Shown one piece after another: positions 1-7,660 of a stretch of 11,000 nucleotides of DNA (position 1 is its first letter; every line of letters begins with the position of its first letter). The position numbers and the translations under genes were made by a program. A model generated the notes under the pieces. The model was given only the letters and a program-made list of their open reading frames with translations, was not told where the DNA came from and ran no database searches. Where the stretch lies: NCBI GenBank assembly GCA_003024985.2, contig PXIH01S0033026.1. One strand, 5' to 3'. Origin of the DNA: Euperipatoides rowelli. Lineage: Eukaryota > Onychophora > Udeonychophora > Euonychophora > Peripatopsidae.

Positions 1-94
1 CATTAGCATTACAAACTTCAACAATACATTAGCATTACAAACTTCAACAATACATTAGCATTACAAACTTCAACAATACATTAGCATTACAAAC
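1..94. repeat. 26-bp tandem repeat, at least 3.6 copies, cut by the window edge
   Basis: The unit cattagcattacaaacttca plus acaata is repeated head to tail at 1-26, 27-52 and 53-78, with a partial copy at 79-94. The visible copies are identical, which points to a young or homogenised minisatellite. The array begins at or before base 1, so its true size is unknown. Confidence 0.95.
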
Positions 95-748
95 TAGCAT
101 CTCGAGTTCAGAATGACATATGAAGAATGTCTAGGTATACATTGTGTGGCCAATTAATTTTATTAAAATTCAGAAAACTATTGTATTAATAAGAATTGCT
201 TAACCTTCAGATCACCCCTAAAGCCTAATTTGAATAAGTGAATATTAATTATACCCCAACCGAAATCCAAATAAGCTTTCTAAATCCCACTTGGTATCAT
301 TTGGATGCATTCTGAACTAAACACCATTAAGTCCCATTTTTAATTTAAGACTCTTCCGCATTACAAAAATTTCAAATTTTATTATTTTTAATTACTTCTT
401 ACAATGCTAAGGGTTGGTGTTGTTTCTTTGCAGTGAGAATATAAATGTTTGGACAATGATGGATGTTATATTCTTCAATTCAGTATGTTTACATTTTGCT
501 TAATATTTCTTGATCACTTTCGGTAATGATCATCATCATCTAGGCCTGAGTCAGAATTATTATCTTTACAATTTAATAATGAATCAGGATTAGCTAAACC
601 AGTAAAAAAAACTTAACAGATGCGGTGCAAACATCGACATCCTGTATTTTTATGTATGGTTGATGGAGCTCAAAGAAGAACAAATGCTCACTGGTGTCTC
701 AAAAGCAAACTTATCCATATGGATTACTAACAAGGTAAAAGGCTTAAG
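95..748. other. No gene seen; probable intron of the ABCC5-like gene
   Basis: AT-rich sequence with stops in all frames. On the minus strand this should be the phase-1 intron downstream of the exon at 1399-1483. I searched it for the next expected ABCC exon (a charged loop followed by TM5) and found none. A short open stretch around 661-730 on the plus strand has no recognisable homology. Confidence 0.5.
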
Positions 749-926
749 GCCTTATTTTTATTTTATTTACAGTCCTAACCTTCACCCAATGCTAAACCCT
801 AAATCCTACTAAATAATAAATAACTATGTCCCAACCCTAATTATAATCAAGAGATGGAATAAACATGCTTGATCATTTTTGAGGATTTTTTTCTATTTTC
901 CATCAGCCCAACTATCAGAGGATGCC
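749..926 (+). repeat. Dispersed repeat core, copy A (plus orientation)
   Basis: Starts with a T/A-rich lead and atttacagtcctaacctt, continues through a CCCTAA-rich part and a block related to ccaaccctaattataatc-aagagatggaataa, then a T-rich spacer and ccatcagcccaactatc. The same ordered blocks occur at 1614-1771, 2609-2873 and, inverted, at 6014-6180 and 9664-9828. Copy A is one of the more diverged members. Edges are approximate and no target duplication was identified. Confidence 0.75.
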
Positions 927-1398
927 AATTCGCTATCTTAGTCAGCTAAAGGCTCGGAATCATATGGACTAATTGTTTAAATACTTGTACAGAATCATCA
1001 ATTTCATCCATTTATTTAGTTGGTTCTAAATTATCACTTTAATGGTCAAAGTGATACCTATCATACTAGTCTTAATAAATAAAAGTATCATAATTATCAT
1101 TCAATAGAAATGGTCACTTACATAATCAAGTCAATGACGAAACAATTCAAATCGAGCTCTGGTGTATAAAAACGTCATTTTACTTTTCTATTTTTCAAAT
1201 TAATTTTGATACAGTTTTAATGAAATAAAGTCCCTAACATCCCTAAGTGAAAGGATGGATTTAAATTTCATTTTATTTGAAATGAAAAAAAAATGTCCTA
1301 GTATAAGCAGTTTTTAGGCACTAGTCTAATTAACCAACAGAATATTTCTTTTTTTTTATTAGAAGTGAATTATATTGCATCATCCAATAATTACTTAC
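927..1398. other. No gene seen; intron sequence
   Basis: AT-rich, no supported ORF. The only functional sequence at its right edge is the GTAAGT donor of the exon ending at 1399 (minus strand, 1398-1393). Short A and T runs occur at 1285-1294 and 1349-1358. Confidence 0.5.
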
Positions 1399-1483
1399 CA
1401 TCAATTTCATTGGCTAGTGGGTTCTCCCATGCATACATTTTAATTAATTTGATATTATTAAGCACATCACTCATCATGTGAAC
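1399..1483 (-). CDS. ABCC5: ABCC5-like transporter, internal exon 'd' (YAWE motif of intracellular loop 2)
   Basis: This 85-nt exon follows an acceptor (aattttttttgtag) and ends before a GTAAGT donor at 1398-1393. It gives 28 codons plus one base (G), so the next intron is phase 1. The peptide is VHMMSDVLNN IKLIKMYAWE followed by NPLANEID. The RV-x-x-MxEVLxxIKxIKMYAWE pattern is one of the strongest ABCC-family signatures, in the cytoplasmic loop between TM4 and TM5. Together with exon 'c' it gives an uninterrupted TDDR-VHMMSDVL join. The 3.5-kb intron before it is the largest of the three and carries most of the repeats. The following exon (expected to encode the remainder of the loop and TM5) was not found between 1 and 1398. 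Confidence 0.88.
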
Positions 1484-1613
1484 CTACAAAAAAAATTACT
1501 TATAAAATGTTCTATGATTGCGAACAATAAAAATTCACAAGTGTCTGGGTGGCAAACTACATATTTCCCTTGATCCTAAAAACAGACCATAGGTATGACA
1601 TATCAAATTCTCA

Positions 1614-1771
1614 GCTCCTTATTTTTTATTTACAATTCTAACCTTCGCCCTAACCATGAATCCTAACGTTTTTGTACATAATAAACAACTATGCCCCCAT
1701 GCCTATTTTTTGATCGATTTGATAATTTTTACACAAATTCCGTTGGCCTAACCGTTAACCAATCAGATGCC
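1614..1771 (+). repeat. Dispersed repeat core, copy B (plus orientation)
   Basis: Shows the shared blocks in order: ctccttattttttatttaca, attctaaccttcgccctaac, an actatgcccc segment, ttttttgatcgatttgataa, acacaaattccgttggccta, and accgttaaccaatcaga. The central CTAGAGGTGAAATAA block seen in copies C and D is missing here, so this is an internally deleted copy. Confidence 0.78.
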
Positions 1772-2608
1772 ATTGTTTGCCATTTATGGGATCACGGGAG
1801 ATATGAAATTTTCTTCCCAGATGCTAGTAAAAATTAAACTAATAAGTTGCAACGTTATATTGAACTACAGATCTCTAACCTAGTGATACAACCTTCCAAA
1901 TTGATTATGTTGGTGCAATAGAAAACAACTTATCTATAACAATTTGAATTTTACAAAAATTGTTAAGACAATTTTAGAGTAAGGCTTATAATCAAAAATA
2001 ATTTTACAAATAAACATAGACTGTGCAAAATAGAGTTTCAAGTTGTAAATCTTGACAGTAAAATAACCCAGGGAATGTCAGTGTAATATATAAATTAACA
2101 TATTTAGAAGAAAGTAAAAAAATAATGTAATTAAAATGGATGAGTGTTCATGAATATGGAGGAAGAAAAAAAAAATCTTTAGATTACATGGACCTTGTAA
2201 ATAAATAACTTATGTTGTAATGCTGATCCAAGCAAATAAAGATCACATTATGTAAAATCACTACAATGGGGTTACCACATTCTACACTGATTTCTAAGAG
2301 ATGGCAATATTTTGTTATTTATGCTTTGTGGTAATCTTCTGGCAGGGAGAGACTTATCCAGTAGCAGGTGTGAACTTGTTTGAAGTGGTTGTGTTATTCA
2401 TTAGCAGCAGTGTAGGGGGACCACATATCCCAGAATAGTGGAGTTCCATTTACAAAACCAAAGGAGGAGTGGACACTTTGGAACAGCTGTGTAGCATATA
2501 CAATTGCTCTAGAAAAACAAAGCTCTGGCCTCTATATGGTTTTTATGACTAGAGTCCAAGGAAATTGGTAGTTTTAACAATTGTGCATGTACAATTAAAA
2601 TGGCTAAA
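1772..2608. other. No gene seen; intron sequence
   Basis: Part of the large intron 1484-4985. AT-rich and without a supported ORF. The segment 2330-2570 is less AT-rich than its surroundings, but I recognise no protein, RNA or transposon signature there. Confidence 0.5.
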
Positions 2609-2873
2609 AGCGTAATTTTTTTAATTTACAGTCCTAACCTTACTATCATAGTTGGTTTTAGGGTTCAGCCCTAACTCCGACTATGTATTAAACCCACTAT
2701 GGCCAACCCTATGATAATCTAGAGGTGAAATAACCCTTTTTTGATCGATTGATTTGTATTAAGCCCACTATGGCCAACCCTATGATAATCTAGAGGTGAA
2801 ATAATCCTTTTTTGATCGATTGATATTTTTAACACATACTTCCATCAGCCATACCATTAACCAATCAACGGGC
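2609..2873 (+). repeat. Dispersed repeat core, copy C (plus orientation, expanded)
   Basis: The best preserved copy of the family. It has aatttacagtcctaacctta, gggttcagccctaactccga, cccactatggccaaccctat, gataatctagaggtgaaata, ttttttgatcgattgat, and ends acttccatcagccataccat-taaccaatcaacggg. It is longer than the other copies because an internal 71-bp block is duplicated in tandem (2684-2825). Confidence 0.82.
2684..2825 (+). repeat. 71-bp tandem duplication inside repeat copy C
   Basis: The 71-bp unit beginning tgtattaaacccactatggc and ending near gatcgattgat occurs at 2684-2754 and again directly at 2755-2825. There are only about three base differences between the units (aaa/aag, aaccc/aatcc, last base). 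The other copies of the core have one such block, so the duplication happened after copy C was inserted. Confidence 0.93.
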
Positions 2874-3433
2874 ACAATTGTTAAAAACTCTATTAATTCC
2901 ATCGGCTACTAGTCTCTTCTGTTTTTATGAGATTACACAACTTAGCAAGATGTGTATTCTCAAGGAAATTTCAGGGGGGAAAACAACAGTGGATTGTGAA
3001 AAATACCGATTTATTTTCCTTTATCATAAAGTGTGTTTATGCCCTGATTGTAAATAGACTGTAATAATAGAAAAATGTTTTTGTTTTTCAGTACTTTATT
3101 GATAATAATTTCCTATTACTAAAATTATGTTTTTCAACTTATTTTCATGGTTGGGGTATACAGTTCCCCAGTATAGTTTTAACAGGATTATGTATATGTG
3201 TAGTATTTAACTTTTAAGACATAATTTAACCCATATACAAGGATGAGAGGAAATGTAACAACGAAGCCTACTGATATTTCAGAAAAATAAAGAAAATTTA
3301 ATGTAAAGTGTAGTAGCCTACTTACTTTATCTGCTCTTATTTTCTTATAAAAAAAATTAAGTGAACCAAACAGCTATCAGCAAGGAATACAAGCCATAAC
3401 CTACTCAACTTATAATCCTTTATCTCAACACCT

Positions 3434-3448
3434 CCCCCCCCCCCCCCC
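3434..3448. repeat. Poly-C run (15 C)
   Basis: An uninterrupted run of 15 C within a C-rich patch (3431-3453), striking in an AT-rich intron. Run length is prone to sequencing and replication slippage. Confidence 0.95.
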
Positions 3449-3806
3449 TCCTCAATGCAAACTTTTTTTTTCTCAATGAACTAAGACTCCCCCCACCCCT
3501 GGTCAAAGGATTAGCCCAAATGAATGTTTATGAGGGCAAAGCCCTTTTTTTTTTTAATGTATTTCTATAGCAATATTTTTGCAGACTTAGGTCTACTCTT
3601 ACAAAAGTTATTTTTTGTGTTTTTTGTGTACAATATTAACTCAATTTAATAAGCATTGTACTACTTTGAATTAGTTACTAAACAGATATTAAATACATTT
3701 TAATAAAATCAGAGATTAGATTTACAGTATATAGCTATAACATAGGCTAAACTATGTTAATAAAAAATATATTTGATAACTAGTATGCTGGTTGTATACC
3801 TTTGAA

Positions 3807-3855
<49 letters not shown>
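3807..3855. repeat. (AAT)n microsatellite, about 16 units
   Basis: Uninterrupted ATA/AAT trinucleotide repeat of about 49 bp. The perfect phasing suggests a polymorphic locus. Confidence 0.96.
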
Positions 3856-4204
3856 GACAGAATTAGTCATAAGTAGTGAAGTTTATAAATAGTGTAAACA
3901 CTAAACATTGAAACAATAATGTCGGTTGTTGACTGAGTGAATGTTTATGATGGCTACAGCCACTTATTGCAGTTAAGATTAAATTCTCGGGAGCAAGGCT
4001 GTATGTTTAAGAAATTCAAATTTTACTCCAAAAGTACATAAAGTTCCATAAAGCATCTTCAACTTTCCTATGCCTCTCTTTGGTTATTGATAAAAAAATG
4101 TCACTTATCTGCAAAGGCATAGCATGACTGTTTGGTACCCGAGGCCCGGTTGATTTTTGACCCCCTCTTTAAAAAAATTTTGATAACCTTTTTTTTTTTT
4201 TATT

Positions 4205-4402
4205 TACATGTCTGAACGTTTTGTTGACCGTCTGGCAAATTTTAATAAGCTTTTTTTTTTTTTTAGTTGTCTGGACGTTTTGTTGACCGTCTGTCATATT
4301 TTAATAAGCTTTTTTTTTTTTTTTTTTTTTTTTGGACGTTTTGTTGACCGTCTGTCATATTTTAATAAGCTTTTTTTTTTTAGTTGTCTTTATGTTTTGT
4401 TA
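4205..4402. repeat. T-rich minisatellite, period about 56-61 bp, 4 units
   Basis: The block gacgttttgttgaccgtctg followed by (t/g)catattttaataagc and a T run recurs with unit starts near 4214, 4273 and 4334. A degenerate fourth copy lies near 4390. Period varies only because the T tract changes length. An open frame runs through it solely because the repeat contains few stops. Confidence 0.92.
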
Positions 4403-4433
4403 ATCTATTGTATACTGATTAACACATCAACGA

Positions 4434-4582
4434 TGCACCCCCATATCACAACCAACTCTACACCCTCACACCCCACACAACTGTACACCGTTACCTACAA
4501 CCCTGCACCCTCACACACAAACTTGCACCCTCACACCCAACCTGCACCCTAACATCCCACCCTACACCCCCACCCCACCTAC
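4434..4582. repeat. C/A-rich imperfect tandem repeat (CACCCT-type)
   Basis: Repeated variants of tgcaccctcacaccc, about 14-28 bp apart, with G almost absent from the plus strand. It lies inside the element at 4112-4660 and is low-complexity, not coding. Confidence 0.8.
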
Positions 4583-4660
4583 CCATAAAAAAAAATTGAA
4601 AAAAAAATAATAAAAATTTTTTGGCACCCGGGTTTGGACCGCCCCCCCCCCTTGCTACGC

Positions 4661-4985
4661 CTTATCTGTCATCTACTCATCTTCAGTTATTAAAGAACCC
4701 ACTTTCATCTAAACAATAGCGAAACAAAAAGATATTCTCAAAATAAGATCCCCTAAATAAAAAGTTAGAATCTTAATAACAGATAAATATATTTGAATAG
4801 TAAAAAGTAATTACAATTAAAAACAAATCAGTAAATAATAGTGACGATGCATTTTGATTTCCTGAATTAATTTTAAAGTAATGAAATAATAACCTTAAAA
4901 TTAAACTAATTTAATGAAATTATTTTTAGCAACAACTCTCAGATTTAATTAACCTTATAGTGAGACAAAAATTTAAAATACATAC
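4661..4985. other. No gene seen; intron sequence next to exon 'c'
   Basis: AT-rich. It starts with the right-hand cttatctg target duplication (4661-4668) and ends with the GTATGT donor of the exon at 4986-5048 on the minus strand. Nothing else is recognisable. Confidence 0.55.
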
Positions 4986-5048
4986 CCGATCATCTGTAAC
5001 TCTAATACCCTTCTCCCTAAAATAAGTTGTTAATGAACCAATAAAAAC
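4986..5048 (-). CDS. ABCC5: ABCC5-like transporter, internal exon 'c' (start of intracellular loop 2)
   Basis: A very short exon of 63 nt (21 codons, phase 0 at both ends). It follows a T-rich acceptor (ttttttttccttttag) and precedes a GTATGT donor at 4985-4980. It reads VFIGSLTTYF then REKGIRVTDDR. This matches the segment after FILFYP in ABCC5-type proteins, where (S/T)xLTxYFRRK...TDxR leads into the second intracellular loop, the coupling helix region contacting the nucleotide-binding domains. In isolation it would be too short to call. The call rests on clean splice sites, preserved frame and an exact place in the family order between the FILFYPFN exon and the YAWE exon. Confidence 0.85.
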
Positions 5049-5979
5049 CTAAAAGGAAAAAAAAATGTATAGAAAGATTTTACAATATTCCTCTAGTTAG
5101 GACAGAATTTTTTTTTTTTTTTTTTAGTTTAAGTAAACATTTTATGTTATTTTTACCAATATTGAAGATTGTAGTGTATAAAATTTTAATAGAAACCTTC
5201 AAAAAGTTTAATTAATCCCAATAGTAGTCTAGCAAGAATGTTTTAAAAGATGTTAAAACTGATGAGTGTCTTTCACCTCTATTTTATTTTCTTATAGTCT
5301 GAAATAACCTTAATTTAATTAATTTATTGCATATATTGTATTCATTAATTATAATGAATCATACTAAATATCAGCTTCCAAAAGAAATGTAATGCTTGTG
5401 CTGCCCTCTGTTTTCTGGACAGGGAGGCAAAACTACACTCATTTTTCATCAATTTGAATCATTTGTACCCCAAAGTAGATTTAGTGTTTCGGGTGTAGGT
5501 ACATATCTAAAAAAAAACTATTTGTTCGTTTTATACGCACTAAAAAGTATTCAACTTGTGCCTTCGCTGCATTTACCAGATTTATAAACAATGGAATTTA
5601 AACATTTAATTATGTAAACATTTGTTAATAGTTAGTCTTAACATTAAATTAACTTTCTTTTGAGTCCTTTTTCTTAAATCTGTATGTTTAATGTGTGAAT
5701 AAATAGCCTATACCTGAATAATAATTAAACTTTTTACATAGATTTTATCATAATACTCAAATTGAAACTACTGTAACTTCTAGTTTAATGCAAAAGTGGG
5801 CTAAACCAATTAAAGAAGGTTATTATATAGGATTATTGGGGAAGCAAATCACAGATTTTTGGCTAGGGTTAGTTTGTCTACCACACAAATGTCACATTAA
5901 AGGCCACAAAACTTCAGGATCTTCACTCATTACTTTGAATGTTCCACCTTTTCACAATGCATTCTATAACAGCATAGTG
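5049..5979. other. No gene seen; intron sequence
   Basis: Part of intron 5049-6964 of the transporter gene. It contains a T run at 5109-5125. Two plus-strand open frames (63 codons from 5396 and the start of 101 codons from 5788) show no recognisable family. The second runs into the mobile element at 5980, which argues that it is accidental. Confidence 0.55.
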
Positions 5980-6363
5980 CAGGGTTTCTTAACCTGTGGA
6001 CCAAGACCCAAAATCGGGAAACTGTTGATGGATGTTCGGTCAAAATTATCAAAATCTATCAAAAATGATTATTTCACCTCTAGATTATCATAGGGTTGGG
6101 GTATAGTGAATTTCACATGTAGTTGGAGTTAGAGTTCAGGGTAACATTAAGGTTAGGAATGAAAATAAAAAAATGGCTGCTATCCATCTTGATCATGTGA
6201 CTAAATGAGACTTAGGCCTTCCAGTTTCTAGGCGCTCATGTGTTGTGAGGGAGTCGGTCGTTTTTTACACACCGAATGTGTTGGATGTACGCGCTGTCGG
6301 GTATTCCATTTGGGTCACTAAACCAAAATTTGGGTCGTGACTCAAAAAGTTTAAGAAACCCCG
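5980..6363. mobile_element. hAT-like MITE, 384 bp, with 8-bp target duplication
   Basis: The left end is cagggtttcttaacctgtgg ... gaccca. The right end, read on the other strand, is cggggtttcttaaacttttt ... cacgaccca. These form imperfect terminal inverted repeats of about 30-35 bp. Such CAGGGxTTCTTAAxC...GACCC ends are typical of animal hAT elements (known family feature, from memory). Flanking 8-mers are gcatagtg (5972-5979) and gcctagtg (6364-6371), 7 of 8 identical, fitting an aged hAT duplication. No transposase is encoded. The middle (about 6014-6180) is an inverted copy of the dispersed core found at four other places in the window. Confidence 0.8.
6014..6180 (-). repeat. Dispersed repeat core, copy D (minus orientation, inside the hAT-like element)
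   Basis: Read on the minus strand it gives cattcctaaccttaatgtta, ctgaactctaactccaacta, accccaaccctatgataatc, tagaggtgaaataatcattt, ttgataattttgaccgaaca and tccatcaacag. These are the same blocks and order as copy C at 2609-2873. It is the only copy where clear inverted termini are seen around the core. Confidence 0.8.
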
Positions 6364-6964
6364 GCCTAGTGTCTCTACCAAAAGAATCGGGAGCAATGGA
6401 GAAACACAATGAAGATGACGTTCTGAACTATGATGACTAAAACGGCGTCAATTGGGAAATGGTTGTTACTGTCAGTGATTAAATTGTTAATAAAGAAAGT
6501 GTTTGCATTATAAAGGTTATAGTCGACTATGTGTTAGGTTGAAGCTTTATACAGCTCATTGTATTCCTGCCATTAATGCAAAAATAAGACTTTATTCAAT
6601 GATTATAATATTAATGTTTAAAATAATAAGTAGTCCTACAAGATCGGTTTAATGTACAGAAAGAGTGTGTATTTGGTGATAGAAATTTAGCTCTTTTCGC
6701 AACTTTAAACAAAATATTGGCTAGCCCGAGATATGAATGTTTTGTGTTTTTTTTTTTAAACATGTTGGTTATGAATGTCTTTTGTAAACATAATAATGCT
6801 TCATTTAGTTTCATTAATAATTTGGGAATATTTAGTTGAAGTTTGGTTTGGTTTGAAAAGAGGTGAATTTTTAATATTTCTTAATAAACCTGGTCTAGCC
6901 CAATGTTGCACCCAGATCTTCAATATAACATTATTTATAATGTTGAAAATATAAAACTACTTAC
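6364..6964. other. No gene seen; intron sequence
   Basis: Rest of intron 5049-6964. It begins with the right-hand target duplication gcctagtg (6364-6371) and ends with the GTAAGT donor of the exon at 6965. A minus-strand open frame of 67 codons at 6611-6814 has no splice support or family resemblance. Confidence 0.55.
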
Positions 6965-7138
6965 ATTAAAAGGGTAAAATAAAATGAAGATGCCGCATCC
7001 AAGCAAGGCCCAATTATTGAGAATCTGCTGACAGTAAACGATTGTTATAATTGCTGTAACGGGGGCCATAAGTATAAATACTGATGCAGCTGTTGCTTCC
7101 ATCAAAACCTGACCATCATTATTGCAAATATTAATTAA
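6965..7138 (-). CDS. ABCC5: ABCC5-like transporter, internal exon 'b' (loop 1 end, TM3 and TM4)
   Basis: This 174-nt, 58-codon exon has a strong acceptor (pyrimidine-rich stretch ending cttacag) and a GTAAGT donor at 6964-6959; both borders are phase 0. It opens LINICNNDGQ, the hallmark of the ABCC5/11/12 branch; other ABCC proteins usually have an S-x-D-type loop here without GQ. Residues about 18-37 (VFILMAPVTAIITIVYCQQI) and 43-57 (WALLGCGIFILFYPF) are two hydrophobic segments matching TM3 and TM4 of the first membrane domain. FILFYP near the end is a close family match. In vertebrate ABCC5 the position before PV is, from memory, a GGP motif; here it reads MAP, so the helix start has diverged. 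The open frame runs past the exon on both sides only by chance; the splice borders above are preferred because they join cleanly to the neighbouring exons. Confidence 0.92.
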
Positions 7139-7305
7139 CTGTAAGAAAAATTTCAATATAGTAAAATTTAAATTACAAGAAATGAAATAAATGTAATTTC
7201 TAAAAGTTAAATTATATGGAAATTATATAAAAGAATCACCAAAGCATAAAACTAAACTGTTATAATTTATTAAAGATAAATAAATTTTCATTTGAAGTGT
7301 ACACA

Positions 7306-7660
7306 CAGGGCTGTTGCTAGGAAGGAGGGCGGGTGAGAGGGAGCATCTCCTTCCAACTTTGGTTGAAAGTCTGAAAGTTGGGAAATTTTATGTTGGAGTT
7401 AGAAAAAAACCCAGTTGAAGAAGTAAAAACTGTTGAATAGTTGTGAGTTGGGAATTTGAGGAGTCACAGTTGAGAAATTTATCATTTCGACCTTCCAATA
7501 AACACTCTATTTTTTTTTTTAAATAAATGTCCTCTCCAAGAGGAGAAGAAATGTATTTTTTTGGTTAATTAAATTGACTTTAAATGGAATATTTAACTGA
7601 TTGAAACGTGGATTCACAGGTTCCTTGATGTTACAAGTAAACACTCTAGTTTCGGCCCTG
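7306..7660. mobile_element. Candidate old hAT-like MITE, about 355 bp
   Basis: The left end cagggctgttgctag and the right end read on the other strand, cagggccgaaactag, agree at 11 of 15 positions and both begin CAGGGC. Just inside the left end is a G-rich stretch (aaggagggcggg), as in elements with CAGGGGCGTAGC ends. No convincing 8-bp target duplication flanks it and no protein is encoded, so this is a tentative call. Confidence 0.42.

Larger units (their letters stand above)
2874..4111. other. No gene seen; intron with simple repeats
   Basis: Continues the large intron 1484-4985. It contains the poly-C run, the AAT microsatellite and a pair of similar 28-bp segments (3521-3548 and 3938-3965), listed separately. 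No ORF or splice-bordered exon matching the transporter was found. Confidence 0.55.
4112..4660. mobile_element. Probable non-autonomous hAT-like element (MITE) with internal minisatellite
   Basis: A 549-bp segment is flanked by a perfect 8-bp direct repeat, cttatctg, at 4104-4111 and 4661-4668. That is the target duplication length made by hAT transposases. Just inside, the left end contains gcatagcatg and the inverted right end reads gcgtagcaag followed by a G run. The latter resembles a common animal hAT-type end (CAGGGGCGTAGC...), from memory. Both flanks also carry a GGYACCCGRG motif. No transposase is encoded; the interior is a T-rich minisatellite plus a C/A-rich repeat. The extreme right end appears to lack the CAGG-type terminal bases, so the exact right border is uncertain. 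Confidence 0.68.

Noticed and set aside
1-94. Regular repeats considered as a CRISPR array
   Set aside because: The units are directly adjacent with no unique spacers and lie in a eukaryotic intron context.
735-850. CCCTAA-like words suggesting an interstitial telomere repeat
   Set aside because: The words are irregular and part of the dispersed core shared with copies B-E; there is no uniform TTAGGG array.
4208-4552. Plus-strand open frame of 114 codons, Phe-rich then Thr/His/Pro-rich
   Set aside because: It is a translation of the T-rich minisatellite and the CACCCT-type repeat inside a mobile element; repeated FVDRL and F runs come from the DNA repeat, not a protein.
5396-5587. Plus-strand open frame of 63 codons with a GQGGKTT stretch resembling a Walker A loop
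   Set aside because: The spacing does not fit GxxxxGK(S/T), there are no flanking nucleotide-binding motifs or splice sites, and it is on the strand opposite the transporter.
5788-6093. Plus-strand open frame of 101 codons
   Set aside because: Its last third lies in the hAT-like element starting at 5980, and the peptide has no recognisable domain; a chance frame.
6611-6814. Minus-strand open frame of 67 codons
   Set aside because: Same strand as the transporter but no ABCC motif, and exons 'b' and 'c' join directly in frame without it.
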